A stretch of 6,738 bases of DNA from an uncultured Lachnospiraceae bacterium (GTDB lineage Bacteria > Bacillota > Clostridia > Lachnospirales > Lachnospiraceae). The position numbers and the translations under genes are program-made. Shown piece after piece: positions 1 through 6,464 of this stretch (position 1 is its first letter; each line of letters starts with the position of its first letter). The DNA is taken from the NCBI GenBank assembly GCA_947068385.1, contig CAMTBF010000203.1:1-6738 (forward strand), in the 5' to 3' direction. The notes under the pieces were generated by a model. That model saw only the letters and a list, made by a program, of their open reading frames with translations. It was not told where the DNA came from and did no database searches.

Positions 1-254
1 TCCATGAGCAGGTCATGTACCTCCCTTCCAAGGGCGAAAGCAGTCATGTACTCGTCTGCGGACGCTACGTAATCGTTGATGATGGCGGCCCTGGATTCCA
101 CGGCGTCCGTCATCTGGTTGGTGATGTCGTTCTTGACGATCTCCGAGACCCTGTCGGATACCGTGCGCCATAGAAGCAGCATCCCCGCCAGAGTGATGAC
201 AGTGGTGATGATGCCGATACGGGTTGCCAGTTTGCGGTTTACCAGAAACTTCAT
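1..254 (-). CDS. Membrane sensor N-terminus, probably methyl-accepting chemotaxis protein (partial, cut by left edge)
   Basis: Reading leftward from the ATG at 252-254, the frame stays open for 84 codons to the window edge, so only the N-terminus is visible. It starts MKFLVNRKLATRIG, a short basic cytoplasmic tail, followed by one hydrophobic segment at about residues 13-29. The rest (about 30-84) is a polar, helix-rich stretch with the segment DAVESRAAIINDY, as at the start of the extracellular double-Cache sensing domain of clostridial chemoreceptors. The signalling domain that would prove a chemoreceptor lies outside the window, so a GGDEF protein or histidine kinase with the same sensor type remains possible. 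A G-rich run (GGGGG, about 11-12 bases upstream of the ATG) may serve as a weak ribosome site. The gene has its own strong promoter at 305-333 and so is probably transcribed separately from the transporter operon. Its position beside a sugar importer suggests, by inference only, taxis toward the same nutrient. Confidence 0.65.
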   Translation of the reverse strand, partial: MKFLVNRKLATRIGIITTVITLAGMLLLWRTVSDRVSEIVKNDITNQMTDAVESRAAIINDYVASADEYMTAFALGREVHDLLM

Positions 255-304
255 GATAAAATTACCCCCATGCTGCAGATTGAACAGATTGAAACGCTGA
301 CCCT

Positions 305-333
305 ATTCTACCACAAATCCTTCCCCTTTTCAA
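305..333 (-). promoter_or_regulatory. SigA-type promoter for the chemoreceptor-like gene
   Basis: On the minus strand a -35 box TTGAAA (328-333, 5 of 6 to consensus) is followed by exactly 17 bases and a -10 box TAGAAT (305-310, 5 of 6). TGG directly precedes the -10, giving the TGn extended -10 motif. Transcription should start near 298, leaving a leader of about 44 bases before the ATG at 254. It lies in the 138-base gap between the stop of the GH-like gene (393) and the downstream start, the expected place for a new transcription unit. I saw no convincing T-tailed terminator for the upstream gene in the same gap. Confidence 0.7.
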
Positions 334-392
334 TGTCTTGCGTTGTCCTCTGTCCCCGCTGGTCCCGCTCCGGCATCCAGGACGCCACATGG

Positions 393-2474
393 TCAATAGA
401 TGAAATTGAACCTCCCAAAGGGCGCCGCGTCCCCATCCCGGTAGAAATTCATCACGTCGTCCAGGGCGATGCTGTCGATCCACTTGAACTCGAAGGCGGG
501 CTTCCCCTCTCCGGGCAGCCCCAGCAGCTCCCGGTCTACGGTGAGCATCAGGGCATTGCCCCTCTGCACGGCCTCCACCGCGGCGATCTCCTGGAACCCA
601 CCGTCCCGCCAGCCGTAGAGCACGCCCTTCGTGATCTTGAAGTCATACCCCTCCCATCCGGTGGCCTTGTCGCAGTCCGTATCCAGGAGCAGCGTCATGG
701 GATTGACCGCCCCTGTGGGCGCGGGCAGGATCTCCTCCCGGCAGATTGCCAGGAAATGCACCTTCCCGCCGCCGTAGGCCACCCGGGCCTCCACGATGTT
801 GTTCCTGCCGCTGTGGTTCACATAGCGGTCGGCCTTCCCCAGGCCCTGGAAGTCCCGCCTGGCCTCCGTGCCCGCATGGGACAGATAGGCGGGACGGGCC
901 TCCTTCAGCTTCTCGATCTCCCCCGGCGCAAGCTCCATGGGCGCCGCGTCCCGGTCTACATGGGCCACCCCCTTGAACCTGCGGATATTGGCGCACAGCT
1001 GCAGGTAATAGGAGTCCAGATAGCCGTCGCAGTCCGGCTCGATGTCCCTGGAATGCTCCCTGTCGTACTGATCCACGAAGGCGATCTGGGTGCTGTCCTC
1101 GTCCCAGATCCAGGGCTTGCCCGGGAACTTCCCCATCAGCCACTCGTTCCAGCCGGTGACGAACACATAGTCCGGATCCAGCTCCAGGGCGTGCTCCCAC
1201 TGCTCCTGCACGTTCAGGCCATAGAGATAGGAGTCCTCCGTAAGCCCCTCGTGGCCGTGCTCATGGGTGTAGCTCCTGCCGTAGGTGCCCTTGTCGTTGA
1301 AATGGGTGCAGATGCGGCCGTCCCTGGCGTTCTGGGCCACGCCCACCGTGCACATCTCGAAGCTGCCGTCCTCCCTGGCCCCGAAGCCGTTCTGGGGGGC
1401 GGTCTCCAGCCAGCCCCAGTGATCCGGCCTCTCAGGGCCGGTGGCATAGCCGGGCTGGCCCGGGCGGAAGGTGAAGAACGCCCGGATCTCATTCAGGATC
1501 TGGGTGTCATAGGGGGACTTCCCCTCCTGGGGGATGGACTCCGGATAGGCCATCACCAGGGGCTTCCCCTCCCAGAGGAACCACAGATCCCGGTATCTGC
1601 CCGGGCGGTACAGATCCTGGTACACGCTGCGCAGCATCTCCAGGGTGGTAGGGCAGGCTGCGAAGTTCATCATAAATGCCACCTGGGGGGTACGTATGCC
1701 GTCCCGCCTGGCCTGGTCCAGCCCCTCCAGCAGCGGCATATAGGCGTCCCGCCAGACACAGGAGCCGTTGGTGGCGTCGAACACCAGCACGTCCACCCCG
1801 GCATCGGCAAAGTACTGTGCGTGCTTCCTGATTACATATGTGTCGTCATTCCGATAGAAGCCGTAGAAGGGCTCGTTCCAATGCACCAGGTCATGATCCG
1901 TCCAAATCGGATGCCCCATGTCGAACTCCGCCTCCGGGGCCTGCTCCAATATCCTAGTCAGGTTCCGGGGAATCGCCTGGCCGCCTTCGCCCTGGCCGTT
2001 GCGCCAGGTCCAGTAGAACAGGCCCACCAGCTTGCGCCTGGGATCCCCCACCTCCTCATGCCCCGGCAGCTTCCTGCCCAGCATGTCCGTGGCCACCAGC
2101 AGGTCGTTGCAGGTATCCCGGAACTGCCGCCTGGGGCACGCCTGATCCGCCCCGGCGCAGGGGCTCTCCCGCGTCAGCTCGAAGCGGTCGAAATAGCCGT
2201 TCTCCCCGCAGGAGAACGTGACGGTATGAATCCCCGCCCCAATCTCCGGCACCTCCGCCCAGACGCTCTCCAGCTCGTTGAAATAGGCCGTTCCCGCAAT
2301 GGCGATCACCGCCGTCACTGTCCCGTCCACCCACACGTCCATGTCCAGGACGCCCTTGTCCGCGGCCTTATACCAGACCCGTATCCCCTGCACAGGCTCC
2401 TCCAGGGCCACCTGTCCAAACGTGACCTGGCCCCCGTCCTTCCCTGCGCTCCATTTCGCCTCCAGCACCTTCAT
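393..2474 (-). CDS. GH71/GH99-like intracellular glycoside hydrolase with flanking beta-sandwich domains
   Basis: This 693-residue protein has no signal peptide, so it probably acts in the cytoplasm on glycan brought in by the transporter encoded just upstream. Three regions can be seen. Residues about 1-105 look like a CBM6/35-type beta-sandwich. Residues about 148-500 resemble the TIM-barrel region of GH71/GH99-like proteins, with GLFYWTW (151-157), HWNEPFYGFYRNDD (198-211), DVLVFDATNG (228-237), WEGKPLVMAYPE (301-312) and FVTGWNEWLMGKF (438-450). Residues about 555-693 resemble a CBM9/DOMON-like sugar-binding fold, with DTDCDKATGWEGYDF (598-612). D233 and E444 are candidate active-site acids, by inference only. 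The start is supported by AAGGAGGC at 2482-2489, 7 bases upstream of the ATG. A strong terminator lies just before it. Known GH99 members are endo-mannosidases or endo-mannanases, but the likeness here is distant, so the substrate is unknown. Assignment to the broad fold is fairly secure; catalytic activity is not. Confidence 0.75.
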   Translation of the reverse strand: MKVLEAKWSAGKDGGQVTFGQVALEEPVQGIRVWYKAADKGVLDMDVWVDGTVTAVIAIAGTAYFNELESVWAEVPEIGAGIHTVTFSCGENGYFDRFELTRESPCAGADQACPRRQFRDTCNDLLVATDMLGRKLPGHEEVGDPRRKLVGLFYWTWRNGQGEGGQAIPRNLTRILEQAPEAEFDMGHPIWTDHDLVHWNEPFYGFYRNDDTYVIRKHAQYFADAGVDVLVFDATNGSCVWRDAYMPLLEGLDQARRDGIRTPQVAFMMNFAACPTTLEMLRSVYQDLYRPGRYRDLWFLWEGKPLVMAYPESIPQEGKSPYDTQILNEIRAFFTFRPGQPGYATGPERPDHWGWLETAPQNGFGAREDGSFEMCTVGVAQNARDGRICTHFNDKGTYGRSYTHEHGHEGLTEDSYLYGLNVQEQWEHALELDPDYVFVTGWNEWLMGKFPGKPWIWDEDSTQIAFVDQYDREHSRDIEPDCDGYLDSYYLQLCANIRRFKGVAHVDRDAAPMELAPGEIEKLKEARPAYLSHAGTEARRDFQGLGKADRYVNHSGRNNIVEARVAYGGGKVHFLAICREEILPAPTGAVNPMTLLLDTDCDKATGWEGYDFKITKGVLYGWRDGGFQEIAAVEAVQRGNALMLTVDRELLGLPGEGKPAFEFKWIDSIALDDVMNFYRDGDAAPFGRFNFIY

Positions 2475-2481
2475 CGCTGCC

Positions 2482-2489
2482 GCCTCCTT
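2482..2489 (-). promoter_or_regulatory. Ribosome binding site of the GH-like gene
   Basis: AAGGAGGC on the minus strand, 7 bases before the ATG at 2472-2474, is a near-perfect Shine-Dalgarno match. It fixes the start codon and shows the gene is meant to be translated even though a terminator lies immediately upstream. Confidence 0.85.
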
Positions 2490-2496
2490 CTTTTAC

Positions 2497-2546
2497 AAAA
2501 AGAAAAAGGGCCGCCATAAATTCATTGCCTTTATAGCAGCCCTTTT
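2497..2546 (-). terminator. Strong intrinsic terminator or attenuator between the binding-protein and GH-like genes
   Basis: The arms 2504-2520 and 2530-2546 form an uninterrupted 17-pair stem in minus-strand RNA, closed by a 9-base loop (2521-2529). Fifteen pairs are Watson-Crick and two are G-U. In plus-strand RNA those two positions become C-A mismatches, so the hairpin is built for minus-strand transcription. The stem is followed by a U-rich tract (five U, one C, five U) ending at 2497. It begins 42 bases after the stop of the solute-binding protein and ends only about 8 bases before the ribosome site of the GH-like gene. It should therefore reduce, rather than simply end, transcription into that gene. 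The outer A-U pairs could also be counted as part of the usual A-tract/U-tract. Confidence 0.85.
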
Positions 2547-2588
2547 CATCTATCAGATACTACTCAAAATATCGACTACACGAATACC

Positions 2589-4445
2589 TTACTCCACGCC
2601 GTCGGGAAGCTCGCAGCCAAGCTGCTCGGCAACGGAACGGACGATGATCGCGCCGCCCTGATCCAGCCACTCCTGAACGAAAGCATCCCACTCGTCGAAG
2701 CTCCTCTCGCCGACGATGAACTTATACTGCTCGGCGTTGACGAACTCGCTGAGCATCTCGGTCCCCTCCAGTCCGGCAGTGGAGTACAGCATGGCATCCA
2801 TCGGCCAGCGGTCCATTGCCGCCATCGCCGCGTTCGCCTTGTCGTTGGCCTCCGCAGTCATCTTGTCGCGCTCAATCTTATTGGCATCGTCTCCGTCCTC
2901 TCTCACGTAGTTAGCCATCCACTTGGTGGTAAAGCCGAAGTTCTGCCAAGGGGCAAGGGCCAGTCCGCTGGCGCCATACTGTCCTGCATCGGAAGGATGC
3001 TCGGATGTCTTGGAGATCACCTGCCAGCCGTCCTCATTGAAGAAACGGACATCCTGGTCGTAGCCGTCAGCCGCATAAATCTCGTTGCCGCCGCCCTGTA
3101 CCGTGTTGAAGTAGGCCTCGCCGCCATAGCACATGGCATCCAGCATGTGGAGGATGCGCAGCATCTTGCCCTGATCGCCTTCCACGTTCTTTTTCGGGAT
3201 CGCCCACAGCATGCCCATGCTGCCGCCAGCGGAACCCTTGCCGCCTTCAATGGGAGCCTTGTCGGAATACACCCATGTGTTGACAAGCTTCTTGCAGAGC
3301 TCCAAATCGTCCTTATTCTCCTCATTGAGGAAATGGTCTCTGTATTCACCAATCATATTCGGGGCATGGACAGCGCCCAGCCTGTCGTTGAGCCAGTAGG
3401 ACTTGGCCTCCTCCCACTGGATGGTGTACCAGTCGGACGGAAGGCAGCCGTCGGTATAGAGGGCGTTGACGAACTTCAGGAAGTTCTGGGTGGTGCCGTT
3501 CATCATGGGCACGGACAGCTTTCCGTCATCGCCTACGGTATAGGCAGGATTTCCGAAGAAAGGCGCGAAGCCGTTGAGCATCTGCAGGCTATTGCCGCTG
3601 CCTGCCCCCAGGATGAAATAGGTGTCGTCCTGGCCGTTGCCGTCGGGATCGTCATAGGTGCAGGCATGGGCATAGGCCAGCAGCTCTTCCTGGGTGGTAG
3701 GGATGCTCATGCCGAATTTGTCCAGCCAGTCCTGACGGTAGGACACGTTCCAGCTGTCGGAATCCTGAATGGAATACTTGGTCACCGCGGGAATCTCCCC
3801 ATTGTCCATGGTGGTAGCTTTGATCATGGTCTTGGTGACGAACTTGCAGGTCTGGGGCATGTAGGGATACATCTCCCTGGCATCTACCAGCAGCCCCTGT
3901 CCGCCGATGGTAAAGGCGGTACCGCTCTCTGTGAACATGACCAGGTCGGGGGTCTCCCCGCTGGCGAACATGGTGGACATGGTAGTGCTGTAGTCCTGCT
4001 GCGCGCTGGTGATCAGCGTCAGGGTCACATTGTACTTCTCCTCCAGCCATTTCTTGATAGGGTCGTTCTCCGGCATGGTCTCGCCGTAGGAATAGGTCTG
4101 CAACACCAAGTCATAATGGACGCTCATGTCGTCATAGTCATAGTTGACATCGTCCGCTACGGGCGGATTTGCAGGCAGGGCATCCGGGAACTGGATATCC
4201 TCGAACGCGGGGACATTGGCTGCTGTGCCGGAACCGGTATCTTCGGAACCTGCGTCCTCAGAACCCGCATCCTCAGAGCCTGCGTCCTCGGCGCTGCTGC
4301 TCTCTTCCTGCTTCTCCTCTGCCGGAGCGCTGGAATCCTTACTGCTCTCGGAGCTGCCTCCGTCACTGCCGCCACAGGCTGTCATCGCCATTGCCACAGC
4401 CATGAATACAGCCACAAGCTTACCTGTTTTTTTCTTCATTTTCAT
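2589..4445 (-). CDS. ABC sugar transporter substrate-binding lipoprotein (family 1, LipO/YtcQ-like)
   Basis: This is the extracellular receptor of the importer. It captures an oligosaccharide at the outer face of the membrane and delivers it to the two permeases encoded upstream. The 618-residue product starts with a basic end and hydrophobic stretch closing in MTAC, so Cys24 is the expected lipid-anchored residue. Residues 25-75 are a Ser/Glu/Gly-rich linker with four EDAG-type units (53-71). The rest has the layout of large family 1 binding proteins, including SGETPDLVMF (162-171) and a calcium-loop-like DPDGNGQDD (266-274). The aromatic residues near 387-480 and the C-terminal helices fit a two-lobed sugar-binding fold. 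The open frame continues upstream to 4835 inside the permease gene, but the signal peptide and AAAGGAGA at 4449-4456 place the start at 4445 or at the in-frame ATG at 4439 (two codons shorter). Spacing is 4 or 10 bases, so both are possible. The sugar is unknown. Confidence 0.93.
   Translation of the reverse strand: MKMKKKTGKLVAVFMAVAMAMTACGGSDGGSSESSKDSSAPAEEKQEESSSAEDAGSEDAGSEDAGSEDTGSGTAANVPAFEDIQFPDALPANPPVADDVNYDYDDMSVHYDLVLQTYSYGETMPENDPIKKWLEEKYNVTLTLITSAQQDYSTTMSTMFASGETPDLVMFTESGTAFTIGGQGLLVDAREMYPYMPQTCKFVTKTMIKATTMDNGEIPAVTKYSIQDSDSWNVSYRQDWLDKFGMSIPTTQEELLAYAHACTYDDPDGNGQDDTYFILGAGSGNSLQMLNGFAPFFGNPAYTVGDDGKLSVPMMNGTTQNFLKFVNALYTDGCLPSDWYTIQWEEAKSYWLNDRLGAVHAPNMIGEYRDHFLNEENKDDLELCKKLVNTWVYSDKAPIEGGKGSAGGSMGMLWAIPKKNVEGDQGKMLRILHMLDAMCYGGEAYFNTVQGGGNEIYAADGYDQDVRFFNEDGWQVISKTSEHPSDAGQYGASGLALAPWQNFGFTTKWMANYVREDGDDANKIERDKMTAEANDKANAAMAAMDRWPMDAMLYSTAGLEGTEMLSEFVNAEQYKFIVGERSFDEWDAFVQEWLDQGGAIIVRSVAEQLGCELPDGVE
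4233..4289 (-). repeat. Tandem 15-base repeat encoding the SEDAG linker
   Basis: Four imperfect 15-base units encode EDAG-SEDAG-SEDAG-SEDTG at residues 53-71 of the binding lipoprotein. Units differ mainly at third codon positions. The array is in frame and lies between the lipid anchor and the folded domain, so it probably acts as an acidic flexible tether. Copy number could vary between strains without breaking the frame. Confidence 0.85.
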
Positions 4446-4504
4446 AACTCTCCTTTCCTGAACTGGAACTAACATTGTGGTACATAGATATCTGTAAACC
4501 GGCA

Positions 4505-5425
4505 TCAGCCCTTTACGGAACCGGTGAACATTCCTTTTACGAAATACTTCTGCAGGAACGGATATACGCACAGGATGGGAAGCACCGCCACCAGCACGCC
4601 GGCCATCTTGAAGCCCTCCGGCGTCATCTTCATGAAGGAGGAGATGGGCACTGCGTTGTCCATGCTGGTGCTGGCTGCCAGCATCATGTTGCGGATGATG
4701 TACTGGATGGGCCATATCTTCGTATTCATGGGAGCGTAGATCATGGCGTCCATCCAGGAGTTCCAGTGGGCCACCGCCGCGAACAGGCCCAGGGCCAGAA
4801 TCGTGGGGCGCAGCAGGGGAATCCCCAGATACCACATCTTCTGCAGCTCCGTGGCGCCGTCCAGATCCGCCGACTCCATCAGATCCGTGGGGATGCCCTC
4901 CACGAAGAGCTTCACCACCAGGATTCCGTGGGTATTGGCCAGGCTGGGGGCTATGTAGACCCAGAAGCTGTTCAGCAGATGGAGGTCCCTGTACAGCAGA
5001 TAGGAGGGGATGGTCCCGCCGCCTATCAGCATGGTGGTGATGAAATACAGCAGTATGGGATTCTTAAAGGGCAGCTCCTTGATGGCCAGGATATAGCCCA
5101 CCGGAACCGTCAGCACCAGGGCTGAGAATATCCCTATGAATGTACGCAATATCGTAATCTTCATGCCACTGAAGAAGTTGGCGCTGGAGAACAGGTTCTT
5201 GTAGGCCGCCAAAGTGGGATGCTCCGGGATGATGACGAAGAAGTTCTTCTCGATCATCTCGCCTTCGGAGGTGAGGGACATCCCCACCACATACATCAGC
5301 GGAAGGATACAGACCACCGTCACCAGGCCTACCACCAGGGCGATACATATCTGATATATTTTCTCCTCCCGGGACATCTTGATCTGGGTGCCCTTGGGAA
5401 TCGATGCTTTTTGGTTTTTCTTCAT
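4505..5425 (-). CDS. ABC sugar transporter permease, LplC/YtcP type
   Basis: This is one of two membrane subunits of a CUT1-type carbohydrate importer (binding-protein-dependent transport inner membrane component). The 306-residue product has about six hydrophobic segments, near residues 23-50, 90-114, 122-145, 153-176, 207-230 and 275-292. The EAA loop that docks the ATPase is clear: ESADLDGATELQKMWYLGIP at 184-203, followed by LLRP. The C-terminus YPFLQKYFVKGMFTGSVKG (288-306) is the hallmark ending of the LplC/YtcP branch. The start is set by AGGAGGAG at 5431-5438, five bases before the ATG at 5425. That site touches the stop codon of the preceding permease (5438-5440), so the two subunits are probably translationally coupled and made in equal amounts. 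The gene stops 59 bases before the binding-protein start. The length is normal and nothing looks broken. Confidence 0.95.
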   Translation of the reverse strand: MKKNQKASIPKGTQIKMSREEKIYQICIALVVGLVTVVCILPLMYVVGMSLTSEGEMIEKNFFVIIPEHPTLAAYKNLFSSANFFSGMKITILRTFIGIFSALVLTVPVGYILAIKELPFKNPILLYFITTMLIGGGTIPSYLLYRDLHLLNSFWVYIAPSLANTHGILVVKLFVEGIPTDLMESADLDGATELQKMWYLGIPLLRPTILALGLFAAVAHWNSWMDAMIYAPMNTKIWPIQYIIRNMMLAASTSMDNAVPISSFMKMTPEGFKMAGVLVAVLPILCVYPFLQKYFVKGMFTGSVKG

Positions 5426-5437
5426 TAGGCTCCTCCT

Positions 5438-6364
5438 CTAGAACATTCCTCGTCCTGATACCTTCTTGGAAATCGTGTTCGCCGACACCATCAGGATCAG
5501 TCCCACCACCGAGCGCATCATGGAGGTGGCGGTACCATAGCCGTACTGCATCTGCCCCAGGCCTACCCGGTATACCCAGGTGTCGATCACGTCCGCCACA
5601 TCATACAGGGCCGAATTGTAGAACATCATGATCTGCTCGAAGTTGGTGCCCAGGACGCCGCCCAGGGACATGATCAGGGAGAAGGTGATGACCGGCTTCA
5701 TGGCCGGGAAGGTCACCGCCCGGATCCTCTGGATGGGGCCGGCCCCGTCGATCTTCGCCGCGTCGTACAGCTCCGTGTCCACAGAGGTCAGCGCCGCGAA
5801 GTACAGGATGGTGCTCCACCCTACGCTCTGCCAGATCTGCGTCCCGATCAGCAGGGGCAGGAACGCCTTCTTGGAGGTCAAAAAGCCCACCTCCGTACCG
5901 CCCAGGGCGCGGATGATGCCATTGACGAATCCGTTCCCGGAGAAGAACGCGAAGACGATGCCGTAGATGATGACCCAGGAGAAGAAGTGCGGGATATATA
6001 CCATGGTCTGGCAGAACTTCTGGTACTTCTTGCTGCGCAGGTCAAAAATCGCTATGGTCAGAAGGATTGGCGGCAAAAAGCCCCAGATCATGCTGTTGAT
6101 GCTGATGATGAGGGTGTTGCGCAGGAGCTTCAGCATGGACTTTGTCTGGAAGAAATACTTGTAGTTCTTCCAGCCCACCCATGGGGCACTCTGGATGGTG
6201 CTGCCGATTTTCATATCCTTGAAGGAAATCTCCACGCCCCAGATCAGCGGCACGTACATGAAGACGAAGTAGTAGATGATCGCCAGCAGCAGAATCACGT
6301 ACAGCACGCTGTAGCGCTTTAGCTGCCGCTTCACATGCCCGGGTTTTTTCTTGGTTTTTTGCAT
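5438..6364 (-). CDS. ABC sugar transporter permease, LplB type
   Basis: This is the partner membrane subunit of the importer. From the ATG at 6364 the product is 308 residues: a lysine/arginine-rich cytoplasmic start followed by about six membrane spans, near 20-42, 80-107, 117-141, 171-193, 225-248 and 282-299. The ATPase-docking EAA loop is ELYDAAKIDGAGPIQRIRAV at 198-217, followed by TFPAMKP. The ending SKKVSGRGMF is typical of the LplB branch. An in-frame ATG at 6397 would add 11 residues (MIGATERRGAN). I prefer 6364 because AAAGGAGAGGTG lies just upstream at 6370-6381, and because the added codons overlap the best candidate -10 box. It is the first gene of the transporter operon and overlaps the ribosome site of the next. 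No ABC ATPase is encoded nearby, as is usual for CUT1 systems in Firmicutes that borrow a shared MsmX/MsmK-type ATPase. Confidence 0.95.
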   Translation of the reverse strand: MQKTKKKPGHVKRQLKRYSVLYVILLLAIIYYFVFMYVPLIWGVEISFKDMKIGSTIQSAPWVGWKNYKYFFQTKSMLKLLRNTLIISINSMIWGFLPPILLTIAIFDLRSKKYQKFCQTMVYIPHFFSWVIIYGIVFAFFSGNGFVNGIIRALGGTEVGFLTSKKAFLPLLIGTQIWQSVGWSTILYFAALTSVDTELYDAAKIDGAGPIQRIRAVTFPAMKPVITFSLIMSLGGVLGTNFEQIMMFYNSALYDVADVIDTWVYRVGLGQMQYGYGTATSMMRSVVGLILMVSANTISKKVSGRGMF

Positions 6365-6464
6365 ATTTGCACCTCTCCTTTCTGTTGCTCCTATCATACC
6401 TGAATATACTCCTGTTTTTAACCTCCTTTCTTCACAGTTTTTCCATCAAAACTTCATATTTTGT
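6365..6464 (-). other. Intergenic leader between the regulator and the permease operon
   Basis: These 100 bases are noticeably AT-richer than the genes and contain four purine-rich Shine-Dalgarno-like sites in a row on the minus strand: GAAAGGAGGT (6421-6430), AGGAG (6409-6413), AGGAG (6384-6388) and AAAGGAGAGGTG (6370-6381). Only the last has a start codon at normal spacing; the second lies 11 bases before the alternative ATG at 6397. A 6-pair AGTTTT/AAAACT hairpin follows the regulator stop but lacks GC pairs and a T tail, so I do not call it a terminator. Confidence 0.5.
6393..6421 (-). promoter_or_regulatory. Candidate promoter of the transporter operon
   Basis: On the minus strand a TTAAAA box (6416-6421, 4 of 6 to the -35 consensus) and a TATGAT box (6393-6398, 5 of 6 to the -10 consensus) are separated by 17 bases. 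Transcription would start near 6386, giving a leader of about 22 bases that still holds the ribosome site at 6370-6379. The weak -35 would fit a promoter needing an activator, such as the AraC-type protein encoded just upstream. I cannot exclude read-through from that gene instead. Confidence 0.4.

Noticed and set aside
285..302. A catabolite-repression (cre)-like motif, TGAAACGCT on the plus strand, just after the predicted transcript start of the sensor gene
   Set aside because: Compared with the cre consensus, the central CG is one base out of register and the right half does not match, so I do not call an operator.
334..392. Terminator after the GH-like gene
   Set aside because: The stretch is GC-rich with short possible pairings such as GTCC/GGAC, but there is no stable uninterrupted stem and no T tract.
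270..2519. A 749-codon open frame on the plus strand opposite the GH-like gene
   Set aside because: It is a mirror of a GC-rich gene. The translation is full of Pro, Leu, Gly, His and Val with no domain pattern, while the minus frame has clear motifs and a proper ribosome site.
2997..4472. A 491-codon open frame on the plus strand opposite the binding-protein gene
   Set aside because: Same mirror effect. The minus strand encodes a complete lipoprotein with signal peptide, and the plus-strand product is low-complexity and runs across the true gene start.
4446..4504. Internal promoter before the binding-protein gene
   Set aside because: A TTTACA -35-like box lies at 4493-4498, but at 16-18 bases spacing the -10 positions match poorly (3 of 6 or less). 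The 59-base gap is better read as an intra-operon spacer.
4446..4835. N-terminal extension of the binding-protein frame into the permease gene
   Set aside because: The extra 130 residues are out-of-frame permease sequence and would bury the signal peptide. The real start has its own ribosome site at 4449-4456.
6430..6464. Terminator after the AraC-type gene
   Set aside because: The only hairpin is a 6-pair AT-rich AGTTTT/AAAACT stem with no T run behind it, which is too weak to support.
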